Numbered from the stretch's first letter, positions 31,597 through 44,295 are shown. The stretch: 64,000 nucleotides of DNA from Dastarcus helophoroides (GCA_028583605.1 CM053325.1:48616987-48680986); one strand, 5' to 3'. The notes: generated from the letters alone by a model not told the origin. Numbers and translations: made by a program.

Positions 31597-34075
31597 ACAG
31601 GGCCGTATGGTAAATTTTCTCAGTATGAAGCAACTCTTCCAAATGACGGCCCATACAAGTTTTTTATTTAAAACAAACAAACAATACAACCTTCGATTTT
31701 GAGTTAATATGTAGCAATTATTTCAAGATTTCGATTAAAATATTTAATTTTTGTTATATTGTATAATATAAAATATCGAAGTTTATGTCGAAATTATGAC
31801 GAATTTGGGGTAATTTCAAATTTGATTTTTTTCCTAACATTCTAGCTTTTACTTTGAAATTTCAACATTTTTTTCAAAGATTGGAAAATAGATTTTAAAT
31901 TTAGATTCTTCTTTAAAACAATTTTATTCGTAAAATTACTCTCATAATAAAAAGTGAAAGCGTAAAATATAAATTTTTCCAAAAAAAAAAAAAATCACGA
32001 ACTACTTTTTAGTTTAATTCTGTCTATCATTCTCAAAAAATTGAGAGTTTTTTTTCATCAAAATTTAAACTTTTTATAAACAAATTTTTTTCTCACGATT
32101 TTGACTTTTCCTGGAAATTTCGACTTCTTTTGAATATTAATAATTTTTATTGTAAAAAATTATGAACTTGAGACTTTTTTTAAAATTTCAGCTTAAGAAA
32201 AAACAGAATCTCTAGTAACTTCTACTTTATTTTTCGAAATTTAAATAATTTTTAAATTTTTTGAATATGTTCACTCCATAATTGGTCACTTTCTTTGAAA
32301 AATTCTGCTTTTTTGAAAACCTCAGTTTTTTTAAAAATGTTGACTTGAAAATTCGATTTTTGAATTTTTGACCGTTTGAAAGTTTTAACTTTTTTAAATC
32401 TATTTTTTTTGAACATTTTGCTATTTTGAACGTCTTAACTATTTTAAAATTTCAATGTTTAAAAATTGTGATATTTCAAAATGTTAACTTTTTAAAAATT
32501 TTCGATCTTTAATTTTCAATTTCCACCCTATTTGAAAGATTTAACTTAAATTATTGATTTTTATTGAAAGTTTTGGCTTTTTGAAAATTTTGAATATTTT
32601 AATTTTTTCAAAATTTCTACTTTCTGTCACCTCTACTTATTTAAAATTTTCGATTTTTCTCGAAATATCGACTATTTTCGAGACTTCAAATTTCTAAATT
32701 TTGCATCTTTCAATATTTCGATTTTTTCAAATTCCATTTTTGAATCTGATTTGAAAATTTCGATTTTTGTTTTGAAAATGTTAACATTTCTATTGAAAAC
32801 TTCAAATTTTAGTTCCAGTTTTTCAAAATTTCCATTTTTTTTAATACGACCTTTTCTCAAATTTTAAATTATTTTTATTTACTTTTTAGGGGAATTTCGT
32901 GAACTCTCGACTTTAAAAATTTAACGATCTTTCTTAGTGATTTCTACTTTGTTTGAAATTTTGAATGATATTCAAGAATTTGATTTGTTCTCGCAGTTTT
33001 TGTTTTACTTGATTTTTGAAAAGTTTTACTATTTAAGAAATCTTTGACTTTATTAAAATATTTACACTTTGTGAATTTTTTTTAATTTTTAAATGTTTCA
33101 AAATTAAATTTTTTTTAGAATTTTTAATTTTTTTCTTCAAATTTCGATTTTTTCTAAAAAAAATTTCACGATCTTTTTTAATAATTTCTATTTTTTTTTT
33201 TGAAATTTTGAACGATATTCACAAATTTGATTTATTCTCACAGTTTTTGCTTTACCTGATTTTTGAAAAATATTACTTTTTTAGAAACCTTTGACCCTTA
33301 TTAAATTATTTACATTATGTGAATTTTTTTAATTTTTAAATAATTTTTTTTTAGAATTCTTATATTTTTTCTCAAAAATTTCGATTAAAAAAATGTCCTA
33401 CTTTCTCTACAAATTGTAAAAAATTTTTCTAGGTAGGGTTTTTACAATTTTTTATTTTTTCAAAATGTCGACGTTTTTGTTCTTTTTCACAATTTTGCCT
33501 TTTATCAAAATTTTCGACCATTGTTTAAATTTTTGATTGTTTCTCAAAGTTTCGACTTTTTTTTAAAGCTGTAATTTATTTTCAGAATCTCGACTTTTGC
33601 TCTAAATTGCTAATAATTTATTTCTAATATTGTCCATTTTTGATCTCAACAATTTTAAAGACATTTTTCAGATTTCGATTTTTTTTAGAAATTCCTAGGT
33701 TTATCTCGAAAATGATAAGAATTTTAAAATGTAAACTCAGAGAAAAAAAAATGAAAATTTGGAGAAAAAACTTATGAAGAAACTGTCAAACATTTTTTTT
33801 TTAGTTTTTGTTTTCATGAATATCAAATAATCAAGAGTTTTAAAAAAGTTCTAAATTAATAAAAGAACATTAAAATTTGAACTGGAGCAGCACTCAAGTC
33901 AAAGAAAAACCATATGCAACGTCCAGAGCCGAATTTGCCCACCTTTGACATAGACCTATATGGAAAAGCGATGTATAAAAATTTTTAATTATTGAATGGC
34001 TCAAATAAAATTTTGATTTAGCTGTTTATGCCGCCTGATGCGGTTGCCTCTTTGCAACATAGCACGGCAGTGTCC
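31597..34075 (+). repeat. Long dispersed repeat, copy B
   Basis: Same family as copies A and C. It begins ACAGGGCCGTATGGTAAATT, then CTCAGTATGAAGCAACTCTT, and ends with the AGCAGCACTCAAGTCAAAGA block and ATTGAATGGCTCAAATAAAA, followed by GCCGCCTGATGCGGTTGCC (34030-34048). The interior is AT array. Copy C ends the same way, inverted, at 41395-41420. No coding capacity. Confidence 0.6.
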
Positions 34076-34283
34076 TGAATTAAAAGAATAAGAATCGTTA
34101 CTAGTAAACACGCATGTATTCGTTAATTTGTACATAAAGTACACATAGTATTTACAAGTTATAGAAATTGTGCGCCCGTCTTTAGTAAGCAATTTCTGAT
34201 ATAAAAAAAACAAACGAATTAACGAATTAAAAAAAATGGGGTACCTTAAGAATACCTAAAAACTTTTTTAAATAGGTGTCGTC
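34076..34283. other. Short intergenic stretch
   Basis: No supported gene. A 70-codon minus frame overlapping the end of copy B (34001-34213) is not recognised. Confidence 0.3.
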
Positions 34284-34322
34284 GGCCGATTAATGCGGAG
34301 TCAGTTAAGAGGGAGTATACTG
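34284..34322 (-). mobile_element. pogo/Tigger-type terminal end, solitary
   Basis: Minus strand begins CAGTATACTCCCTCTTAACT after a TA and continues GACTCCGCATTAATCGG. This matches the style of pogo/Tigger termini. No partner end was found nearby. Confidence 0.45.
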
Positions 34323-34462
34323 TACCTATAATGTAACATTGTATTCGATTTTAGGTCATTTTAAGTTCGCTTTGGCACCATTCTAGATTTTCTATTAATG
34401 TATGAGTTTTTTTTACTAACTTTTTTGCGCAAGATCTAATCTGTATTTTTTTTTGTTTTTTT

Positions 34463-34578
34463 TTATTCTTCATGGTAGACCCTTATTGACCGGAAATATG
34501 TTTTTTTCAATTTATTTAACATTTCTTCGGCCCAGTTTGGAAATATTTATTATTTGTTGACAATATTCTAAACAATTT
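34463..34578 (+). repeat. About 115-bp repeat (pairs with 43955-44075)
   Basis: ATTCTTCATGGTAGACCCTT, ATTGACCGGAAATAT and ATTTCTTCGGCCCAGTTTGG are shared almost identically and in the same orientation with 43955-44075, which lies inside the inverted copy C. The repeat is better conserved than the surrounding array. It is probably a short mobile element or part of one. Confidence 0.65.
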
Positions 34579-35900
34579 TTGAAATGCGACTACGTGATAT
34601 TTAAATTTATTGAAAACGTCACTTCATGACAGTTTACAAATTAAGAGGTTAGTTTATTTTACATAGAATAGGAATAATGAAAAATAGGAGACCAAAAATT
34701 AGATGTGGAAAAAATAAAAATTTTGTTTTTTTTTTGATAAATTAGGAAAATAAAAAAAAAATGTAGCCTCAACAAATTTATTACACAATGGCGTTGACAC
34801 AAATAACTGAATAACTTAAAAAATATTAGAAATTAAAAAAATAACTTTTTCTCATATCCCTTTTCTATACGAATACATAAAATAAAAATTTCAAATAAAT
34901 GATTTTACAAATTTAACCTTATGACCTTTTCTCAAAGTTTTAAATTCGCCTCAAAATTGTATAGCATTACCTTTTCATTTTTGCTAGACATTTTAATATT
35001 GATCACGTTTCTACTTTTTTTGAGAGTTTTTAGTTAAACTGGAAGTGTTTTTGACAAATTTTGATTTGTTTTAAAATTTTGATTTTCTTCTCAATATATA
35101 GGCTAAAATTTAAACTTTATTTTTCCATTCCAACAAATTTGACTTTAATTCTCATTTTCTCTCTTCTAATTTTTTTCCCTTCAATATTTGACAGTGCCCA
35201 AAGTTCTCCCTTCCAAGTTCTCCAAATTCTATCTTTTTTCTTCCTGTAGGTAGAAAAAATAAAATTTTTGATCAAAAAATTAAAATACAAATTTTTATCT
35301 AAATCTCTTAATTTTGATAACAGTTGAAATTTTGGAAAAAGACCAATTTTAAGAAGAAGAATTTTGAGAAAAATACCAAATTTAAAAAAAAATCCTCATT
35401 TCCAGGAAATTATCTAGATTTAATAAAGATGAAAGTTTTGTCATATTTTGAGAAAAAAGTTGAACTTCGAAAAGAAAATGAAACAATGGAAAAAGACGAG
35501 AAAAAAGGTTGATATTTAGATTTAAAAATGAACCTCTAGAGGAAAAGTGAAAATTTGCAGAAACAAATGGTGGAATTTTGAGATAGGCCGTTTAGAGAAA
35601 AATTCGAATTTTGAAATTACCTGAAATTTGGGATAAAAAAGTCAATTTCAAAAAAAGGTCATCGTTCAAAACATGATATAACATTTCGCAAAATATCGAA
35701 ATTTCGAGAAAAAGTCGAGTCTTACAAAAAAGTTGAAGAGAGAAGTTTAAATTTTGGAAAAAGCCAAATGTTGAGAATAAGTTTCAAATTTAAAAAAAAA
35801 ACAAGTTTCAAGAGAGTCAAAATTTCTAGAACAAGTGGAATTTTGAAATAATGATCAAAGCTCGAAAGCAGAATTTTCAGGGTGATTCAATTATAATGGT
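34579..35900. repeat. Degenerate AT-rich repeat field
   Basis: AT-array wording returns: TTTTCTCAAAGTTTT-type phrases to about 35260, then the complementary AAATTTTGGAAAAAG-type to 35900. Short frames at 35061-35249 and 35324-35512 are array translations. Confidence 0.4.
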
Positions 35901-37045
35901 ATTAATTTTAACTCCGTGTTTGGAAAGCTTAGTAAAGACAGAATTTCGAAAAAAAAGTTTTTATTCTACTCTTTACAATAGACATAAATCAACCCATTGA
36001 CCACCAAAAGCCCGGCGCTACTGATCTGACTGATTTTACGGCAACAGACGCTTATCACGTTATCATTCACTCATCAGCTACAATGATAAGCCGGCTGGTC
36101 AGGGCGAAACATCGCTAATTAATGGCCAACAAATCTCTATTAGTTCTTTTGGCGAATAATTATTTGCATTTTCATACACTTAAAACTTTTTACATTTTTT
36201 GTTTATTAATCAATCGGTCAATCGGAAAGTAAAACGCAAATTCAAAAATTAAATAAACACAGACGACTCAAACTAAAATATTAATTATAAAAAATAAATA
36301 ACGATACGATGCACTGGTTTATTTAATTTTGAAGTATATTGACGTTGGTTAGCAGTTAGGTTGTTGTTCATAAAAAATATGTCAACGATAGAGTCAGAAT
36401 AGATGCAGTGTACTTATATATTAATACTCGAGAGCCTCTTTTCCGAACTATTTTAACCTGTCGGTCGTATAAAAAAAGTGATGATTCGTCGGTAGACTAT
36501 AAATGATTTAAAAAATTTTCATTTCACACGGGATCACAAAAAACAAAACGTCGGGAAATAACTCTCGCGTATTTACCACTTTTAACACTTTCACCCACTA
36601 CAGCGAATTTAATTCATTATTTGCATTGATATCAACGTTTGCATACATCTCGCGATTTCACTTTTTTTTTTTTGCGTAACTTTCGTCTGCAATTAGTTGT
36701 TACCCGATTTTTATATAACAAAGCGAATCACCAATCCGCATTTTCGCAACCATCGGTGCCGCCAGGATTATTTAATCATTTTCGTATTGTCATCGTTTAG
36801 ACATAACGTAGCAATATTTTGTTTATTTGTGTGGCTCAAGGCCCATCTGCGCAGCCGTGAATTCTTGTTCTTTCAATTTAGCTGGGCCTTGGAAACTTTG
36901 GAGTCAGAGGCAGCCCAAAAAAAGGGTTTAAATAATAATTTCAAAATATGTTTTTGCAGCGTAATTATACCAGAATTTTTTTTTTAAATCACGTATTCGT
37001 ATTATACTCATTTCTTTTAATTTTCCCTTAAAATTAATGCTCCTT
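35901..37045. other. Single-copy, less AT-rich stretch
   Basis: About 1.1 kb with complex sequence (GCCCGGCGCTACTGATCTG at 36010, GATAAGCCGGCTGGTCAGG at 36082). A 96-codon plus frame at 36697-36987 is open but unrecognised and ends in a poly-T tract. This could be host regulatory or intronic DNA; no gene is called. Confidence 0.35.
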
Positions 37046-37050
37046 TAGTC

Positions 37051-37312
37051 GATCTCTTAAAATCCGAGTGAAGGAGCATTTGGCCCATTTGAGGTACGAA
37101 AGACCTGAGAAGACAAGTGTGGTTCGACATGCTTTTAAATTAGATCATAGGATAGATAATAATATTAAATTGTTAAGAGTAGTAAATAAGAATTCTATGT
37201 AAATGCATGTGAAAGCTTGGCCATCCATAAAGCTGGAGATAACCTTATGAATGGTTGCGCTGGGCCTGTAGGCCACTCACCTTTGTTAAAAATAGTTAAG
37301 GTTGATAGATAA
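37051..37312 (+). pseudogene. Penelope-like GIY-YIG C-terminal fragment
   Basis: Translated in pieces it matches the end of the 61111-61548 protein: a RSLKIR-type start, then HLRYER, VVRHAFKLDHRIDNNIKLLR. After a frame shift near 37195 come CESLAIHKAGDNLMNG and GCAGPVGHSPLLKIVKVDR with a TAA. It lacks the catalytic Tyr-Val-Gly part and all of the RT. Confidence 0.65.
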
Positions 37313-37430
37313 GGAATTGTGACACTTTAGCATGTATGATTAGATGCGCATGCGCGTTCGAATGAGGTCGATCATGCACGAAGTGAATATTCTTAGTATA
37401 TAAGGGTTAATTTTAGGATTGGATGTTAGT

Positions 37431-37480
37431 ATCTGTCTGAAGATAATATCTTAGCTAGCGAAACGCGTCAAAGCAACCTT
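37431..37480 (+). ncRNA. Hammerhead ribozyme-like motif
   Basis: CTGAAGA (37437-37443), a weak stem II (AATATC...GCTAGC), GAAA (37460-37463), CGCG, cleavage triplet GTC (37467-37469), then AAAGCAACC. This copy has the best triplet (GTC) but a poorly paired stem II, so activity is doubtful. Confidence 0.4.
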
Positions 37481-37530
37481 TGTTGTGTTTTTTAATATTT
37501 CTTGGTTTCAGGGAACAAGATTTGTATTTT

Positions 37531-38529
37531 CATTTTAAGGTTATGTGACAGACTTTTTAGGATCGCCCTTTAATTTGTTTGCTAATTCAAGCTGATGGAG
37601 CCTGTTTCTGAAAGTTTTTCATATAACTCTTTTACTTTTCCAATGAAATATTTTCCTACTGTAACTGAATGTCATTGACTAAGACATTGTTAGTTCATAC
37701 AGATTCTTCTAGGTTTTATTCTATCGCAACGTTACCTAGTCTAAATACTGCGTTAGTCAGAAGAGATAATGTCTACTTTTAATGTGCTTTTGACTTTAGC
37801 AGTATCGGCGGTACTGATTTAATGATCGTTTCAAAAGTTTTACCAAGATCTAACGAAACTGCAGGAAATCAATTGACATATTGTGATGATGATGATTTGA
37901 AATTGAAAATGGTTGATTATTTTGCCAGCAACCAGAGCTTCTCTAGACGCAGAACCATAAACATGGAAATTGATTTCTAATTACAATTCGTAGGTTGTTT
38001 CATTTTGCTTTAAAAATGCAAAAGATTTTTTTGCGAAATTAATGAACATTGGATGATTTTTATACGCGAATTAACTCATATTATTTAAAAATTCAAATCA
38101 AAAACGAAGCGTCATTTCTACCAAAACTATCTTTTAGGTAGTTGTTGACTAAGAAAGAAATTTTACCGCAAAATATTACCTTTGTATATTTAGTTCAAAA
38201 TCTAGGACTGTATACCGTCAGAATAAATTGCAAATTCGTTGTAGTATTATCTGCAAAGAGCTAACTCATTCTGGCTCCTTATTTCCACAAATGATATACA
38301 TTTTCCGAGTTTGGGTAACGTCAGAGTTATTAAAAATGTTCGATGTTTCGCCTACCATCGTAAGGGCTTCTTTATGGAATAAGGAAGGAAAGTTTTCTGT
38401 AATGAAAACGGGAAAAACAACAATATTGTTAACACAAGAACATGATAACTCGCTATGTCAATTATTTCAAAGGCGCAACTGTTCCGAAATTAAAATGGTA
38501 AAAAGACAATACAGATAAGATGAAAAACT
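37531..38529. other. Intergenic; one long but unrecognised ORF
   Basis: A 96-codon plus frame at 38228-38518 opens from TTG, not ATG, and gives no family resemblance. No splice sites or partners were found. The rest has no signal. Confidence 0.3.
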
Positions 38530-38895
38530 GAGAGTTTCGCGACTGTTATGGTATTTTGCCTTTTTTATTTCGGAGGTTTTGCCCCTGGTATGGTTGATAT
38601 ACTGGGTTATCTTGCTTTTCTGTCTTAATGCATTTTTTTCTTTGTGCCATTTCCATTTTTAAAGTGTTTCGCCTCTGGTATGGTTGACACACTGAATTAC
38701 CATGCTCTGCTACTCTGGTTTTTCATTCCACAGCTCTGCAAATGGGTTTCGTTTCGGGTATCTTTACTGATCTTTACGTACTGAGTTACCGTGGTATTCT
38801 GTATCTACTACATTCTCCTTTGTGCCAACTACACTTCGGAGGTTTCGGCTCTGGTATAGTTACAAACTGAAGGAGTTATCATGCTCTTCTGTCTT
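38530..38895 (+). repeat. Minisatellite, about 90-bp units
   Basis: The phrase GTTTCGCCTCTGGTATGGTTG recurs in diverged form at about 38575, 38664, 38746 and 38840 (spacing 89, 82 and 94 bp). Each is followed by ACTGAGTTACC-like and TGCTCTTCTGTCTT-like wording; units are joined by TTTGTGCCA. A weaker partial unit may precede at 38534. No ORF runs through all units. Confidence 0.7.
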
Positions 38896-41390
38896 GAATT
38901 TGGCTAAAGAAGCCACCTGTAATGATAAGCAAAATGTCGAACACCATTAGTAGTTTTTTGACACGGTCTGAACCCAAAAGAAGTATATCTTTCGCAGTCA
39001 TATGATTTCCACAATGTATTGGTTTCAATTTTAGCTTTCAAATGTTCAACAAATTCTACTTATTTATTATAACATAACATACATCAGGTACACATAAATT
39101 TTATCGTTTACTTAAAATCTAAAAGCTATATTTAAAGTTTTTCTCTTACAGTTAACCTATCTTACATTTGGACTATCTTTTAAAAAAATTATGTACAAAT
39201 TTACTATTAGTTAATTTAACCAAAATATATATTTACAAATTGTAATATTAAAATAACTAAAAATATTGACTGACATCAGTTTTGATGCTATAATTCTGAC
39301 AAATTCGAATTCCTTGCCTAGATAGAAAACCATAAAATTAAACAAAAAAAGGTTTCAAGTTGTATAGTTTCTAACCTATCAATTGGTTGCCTTGTTTTGT
39401 GACTGAAAAATTGCTTAGATATTCCTTTTTCGCTTTCTTATTTTTATATCGCTGTTTTTATGTTGAGCACACTAATTTTAATATTTGATTACCGAGTTAC
39501 CGAACCTTAGACCTCGGTGTCATATTCGGGATAAAAAAAAACGATTTACAAACAAAGAGTATTAATGTTAACAACATTTTGTGCCTTTAGTTTAAAATCA
39601 ATTTTCAAGAAAAAATAGGTTTCCTGCCGATGCATGTGCCCAATAATCGTTTTTTTTTAATAATATGTACCACATTCTAAACATATCTAACATTTTCACA
39701 ATTACAAAAAACAGTGAATCATAGCATCAGTCTCTTAATCTACTAGAATTGCTATATACACATTATAAAACTTATATTCCAGTTGAATATAAATGATTTT
39801 CGTCGAGTTTATTGATAGGAACTTACTTGTACGTATTTCTAATGTGTTCACACACCAATATTCGGTCAAATAAGCCATTAAATATATAACCTATATATCA
39901 CCCAGAATGTCAGCCTACTACATCTACGGCTCACTATTTGCTTCTAAAGCAAATCTATCTTAAATTTACTCCACCACCACGGCAAATAATAATTTTACAA
40001 AATAGTCATATTTGAACCTAATATAAATATAATACTTTTCCAAATGTTTATGCTTCAACGATTTTGTGTAATGTATTTGTAATTCGATTTTTAAAGTTTA
40101 CTTCATTTGTAAAATTATTATTTTGTTAAGTCATTCGTCCAACTATCAGTAATACCACAGATCTTTGAGCAGAAAACATTGTAATCTCAAACGATTCTTG
40201 TCCAAAACGTTAAAGTGGAAGAAAGAACTTCTTTACCCTACGTTCTCCCGAATGCGAAGGATATCACTATTGTATGCCACCACAGGCGATATCCTGAAAA
40301 AAAAAACAACATATTATATTTTGCGATTATCTAAATCATTTCGCTTTAAATTCCCTGTAGATTTCAAACATTTTCATTGTTAAATATCATGAGGTGATTT
40401 TTGGAAGGATATTTATCACATCGTTCGTATGTCAGAATTTGAAATTTTTTAGAAATTTGTCAGTAGATTTCAGATAATGCCAATTAAATGTTCTGTGGTT
40501 GAACAGTTCAACATACCTCAGTTGAAAATCTTTACAACCAACAACTATAAAAGGTTTCTACCTTGGCCATCATCAGTATTGTAGAGTCGCTGTAAACATT
40601 TCCAGTTTATAGTCATTAGTCAGTCTATAAAGACATATTAATCCCATTGAATGATTTGTAACTAGCTTCTTGCAACTATTTAATACTAGATCCATTTTTG
40701 CTATATGCTGATCGAAGCAGTTATCTGTTGACAGTTGCACATATCCAGTTACCTCTCTCAGTGACTTTGGAATTTTAGTTACATAGATACATAGTATATA
40801 TTCTGAATATATAAAAAATCGACATAGGAAAGTCAAACAGACGAAAATCAAGAACAAAAAGAAACTACAAAAGTCAAAGAACTTTTACTGGACACATATT
40901 ATGATGATTTTAAAAAAATATGAAAAGAGAGAAATTAGTCCTTGAAAGGAAATTACTTTTATGTTCAACAACGATTTTTCCTTATATTTAAAATAAATTT
41001 GATCGATTTATTTTGCATATTTATAAATGAGCAACGTGATTTTTAAATCTGATCACTGACCATTGTCTTGTCCGTTCACATGTTATATGATAATTGCCAT
41101 TTTTATTTCGAAGGTGTTCGATATTTCATACTAATACAAACCACTCTTAAGGTTTTAAAGACTATTGCATAGGGGATTTCACATGAAATATTGATTTTTA
41201 AATGGACATTAAAATGTATCTCTAATAGCAGCTACCAATTTCATAGATTTCTTAATTTTCGCGCTTATCCAATTGGCAGTAATTACGGATTTATTACCAT
41301 AAACCCTTCTGGCTATACAACTATAGGCCAGAAGAAATTTACCAATTCTGTACCTTTGCCATCTGTAGTGTGTCCGTGCCGTGACGTATT
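38896..41390. other. Single-copy stretch, no confident gene
   Basis: Complex AT-rich sequence. A 94-codon minus frame (40573-40857) starts from TTG and has a hydrophobic start; it directly precedes a hammerhead-like string on the same strand (CTGATGA at 40576-40570, GAAA at 40558-40555). It might be the end of another Penelope-type element, but evidence is thin. A plus frame at 40165-40383 is unrecognised. Confidence 0.3.
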
Positions 41391-41394
41391 ATGA

Positions 41395-44292
41395 TGCAGA
41401 GGCAATCGCATCAGGCGGCACCTTAAATGGGCGGCATAAGCAGCTAAACCAAAATTTAATTTAATCCATCCAATAATTAAACATTTTTAGACATTGCTTT
41501 TCCATATTGATCTATATCAAGGGTGGGAAAATTCGGCTTTGAGCGCTGCATGTGACTTTTCTTTGACTTGAGTGCTGCTTCACTTCAAATTCTGATGTTC
41601 TTTTATTAACTTGGAATTTTTTTTAAACCCCTGATTATTTGATATTCATGGAAAAAAAACTAAAGAAAAGTTTAATAATTTCTTTATAAATGTCGAGATT
41701 TTTTCTCCAAATTTTTTTTTTTCTCAAAATTCTGAGTTTACATTTTAAAATTCTTATCATTTTCAAGACTAACGTAGGAGTTTAAAAAAAGAAACCTGAA
41801 AAATGTTCTTAAAATTGTTGAGATCAAAGATGGACAATACTAGAAATAAATTATTAGAAATTTAGAGCAAAATTCGAGATTCTGAAAAAAAAAAGTCGAA
41901 ACTTTGAGAAACAATCGAAAATTTGAACAGTGGTTAAAATGATTGATAAAAGGTAAAATTATGAAAAAAACAAAAAGGTCGACATTTTGAAAAAATAAAA
42001 AATTGCAAAAACCTTACCTAGAAAAAAAATTTACAATTTGTAGAGAAATATCACATTTTTTAGAAAAAATCAAAATTTTAAAAAAATTGAAGAATTCTAA
42101 AAAAAATTTAATTTCGAAACATTTAAAAATTTTAAAAGTAAAACTTTTTAAAATTCGAGTAAAAAAAATCGTGAGATTAAATTAAATTTTTGAATATCAT
42201 TCGAAATTTCAAACAAAGTAGAAATTACTAAAAAAGATCGTTAAATTTTTAAAGTGGAGAGTTCACTATAAAAGCAAAAATCTTAGAATAGAGGAAATTT
42301 CTCTAAAAAGTAAACTAGAAAAATAAAAATACTGAATAAAATTTGAAATGTTCAAAAAAAAAACTAAAAATCCCGAGAAAGGTCAAAATTTGGAAATATT
42401 CGAACCTATAATTCGAACTTCAAAAAAATCGAAATTGAAACAAAAAGCAAACTTCTTTAATATTTTTTTTAAAGTAGAATTTTTTGAGGTCAAAATTTTT
42501 AAAAAAAGTAGAAAGATTTTGAGTAGAAGTTTTTAAAAAAGTGTATAAAAAAAAGAAGTAAAAGAAGTCGAAATTTTCAAAAGAAAAGCTTTTCAAAAAT
42601 TAAAATTTTCGAAACTTGAAATCGAAGATCAAAATTTTTAAAATAATCTAAAATTTGGGAAAAATCATATTCAAAAAAATGGAAATTTTGAAAAACTGAA
42701 TCTGAAATTTGAAGTTTTCGATATTTCGAAAAAAATCGAAAATTTTAAATAAGTAGAGATATTCAAAAAAGGTGACACTTTAAAAAAAGTAGAAATTTTG
42801 AAAAAAGATTGAATCTTTAAAAAAATTAAAATATTCAAAATTTTCAAAAAGCCAAAACTTTGAATAAAAATCAATAATTTAAGTTAAATCTTTCAAATAA
42901 GGTGGAAATTGAAAATTAAAGGTCGAAAATGTTTAAAAAGTTAACATTTTGAAAAATCACAATTTTTCAAAAAAGCCATAACTTGGAATAAAAGTCAATA
43001 TTTAAAAAAATGGGATTTTGCAAAAAAGGTTAAATCTCTCAAATAAGGTGGAAACTGAAAAAAAAAAGATCAACATTTTTTAAAAAAACGTTTTAACAAA
43101 TCACAATTTTTAAAGATGGAAATCTAAAAAAAGCGGCACAATTTTCAAAAAAAATAGATATTAAAAAAAACTTTCAAAAGGTTAAAAATTCGAAAATCGA
43201 ATTTTCAAAGTCAACATTTTTAAAAAACTAAGATTTTCAAAAAAGCCAAATTTTTCAAAAAAAAGTAAGTAAAAATTTCTAGAAAATTTCGAAATATTAA
43301 AAAATCAAAATTTTCAAACATAAAAAGCTCAATAATTTAAATAGTATTTAAATTTTGAAAAATAAATTAGAAATTACTAAAGATTCTGTTTTTCTTAAGC
43401 TGAAATTTTAGAAAAGTTTTAAGTTCATAATTTTTTACAATAAAAACTATTCATATTCAAAAGAAGTCGATAATTTGAGGAAAGGTCGAAATTGTGAGAA
43501 AAAACAGAAATTTTTAAACAGGTCAAACTTGTCGATTAAAAAATCATACATTTTCAACAAGAGTAAAATTTGAAGATTGAGAAAAGGAGTGGGATTGTTT
43601 ATAAAATTTCGGGGAAAAAATCTACATGGTGCTATTAAAATCAAAATAGATAAATATGTAAAAACAAGTACTAACATTTTATTTCGAGGAAAATGTTAAA
43701 TTTTGATTAAAAAAAAATCACAAATTTTTGAGAAATCACAGAATTGCATTAAAAAGAAGCTCGTGATTTTTTTTGGAAAAATTATATATTACGCTTTCAC
43801 TTTTTATTATTTGAGTAATTTTAGGAATAAAATTGTTTTAAAAAAGAATCTAAATTTAAAAACTATTGTCGAATCTTTGAGAAAATGTTGAAATTTCAAA
43901 TTCAGAGTTAGAATTTGAGGAAAAAAGTCAAAGTTGGAATTACCGTAGAGAGTATTCTTCATGGTAGACCCTTATTGACCGGAAATATTATGTTTTTTTT
44001 TCAATTTATTTAACATTTCTTCGGCCCAGTTTGGAAATATTTAAATTTTTATGGTTTGTTGACAATTTTCTAAAAATACCATAGAGAGGTCATAATTTCG
44101 ACCTAAACTTCGATATTTTATATTATAGGATATTACAAAAATTGAATATTTTAATCGAAAATTTTAAATAATTGCTACATATTTAATCATAATCGAAGGT
44201 TGTATTGTTTGTTTGTTTTAAATAAAAAAATTTATGGGGCGGCATTTGGAAGAGTTACATCATACTGAGAAAATTTACCGCAAGGCCCTGTC
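41395..44292 (-). repeat. Long dispersed repeat, copy C (inverted)
   Basis: Read on the minus strand it starts CAGGGCCTTGCGGTAAATTT, CTCAGTATGATGTAACTCTT and GCCGCCCCATAAATT. It ends with AGCAGCACTCAAGTCAAAGA-like, TTGGATGGATTAAATT and GCCGCCTGATGCGATTGCC. The order of landmarks equals copy B. Coding frames inside (42003-42536, 42671-42874, 43447-43891) are Lys/Phe-rich array. The 115-bp repeat at 43955-44075 lies within it. Confidence 0.6.
43955..44075 (+). repeat. About 115-bp repeat, second copy
   Basis: Near-identical to 34463-34578 in the same orientation, although the long repeat around it (copy C) is inverted relative to copy B. It must therefore have moved independently of the long repeat. 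Confidence 0.65.
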
Positions 44293-44295
44293 CAC

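Larger units (their letters stand above)
37046..37530 (+). mobile_element. Penelope-like element, 5'-truncated copy
   Basis: Starts inside the GIY-YIG region (CGATCTCTTAAAATCCGA at 37051) and is closely similar, in the opposite orientation, to 61390-60900. It keeps the C-terminal coding end to about 37312, the 3' UTR with GATCATGCACGAAGTGAATA, the TATATAAGG block (37399) and the terminal repeat with CGAAACGCGTC and TTTCTTGGTTTCAGGGAAC. Severe 5' truncation fits target-primed insertion. Confidence 0.75.

Noticed and set aside
17691..38895. CRISPR arrays at the tandem repeats (17691-17900, 38530-38895)
   Set aside because: Units are contiguous and diverged, without constant repeats separated by unique spacers, and the DNA is eukaryotic.
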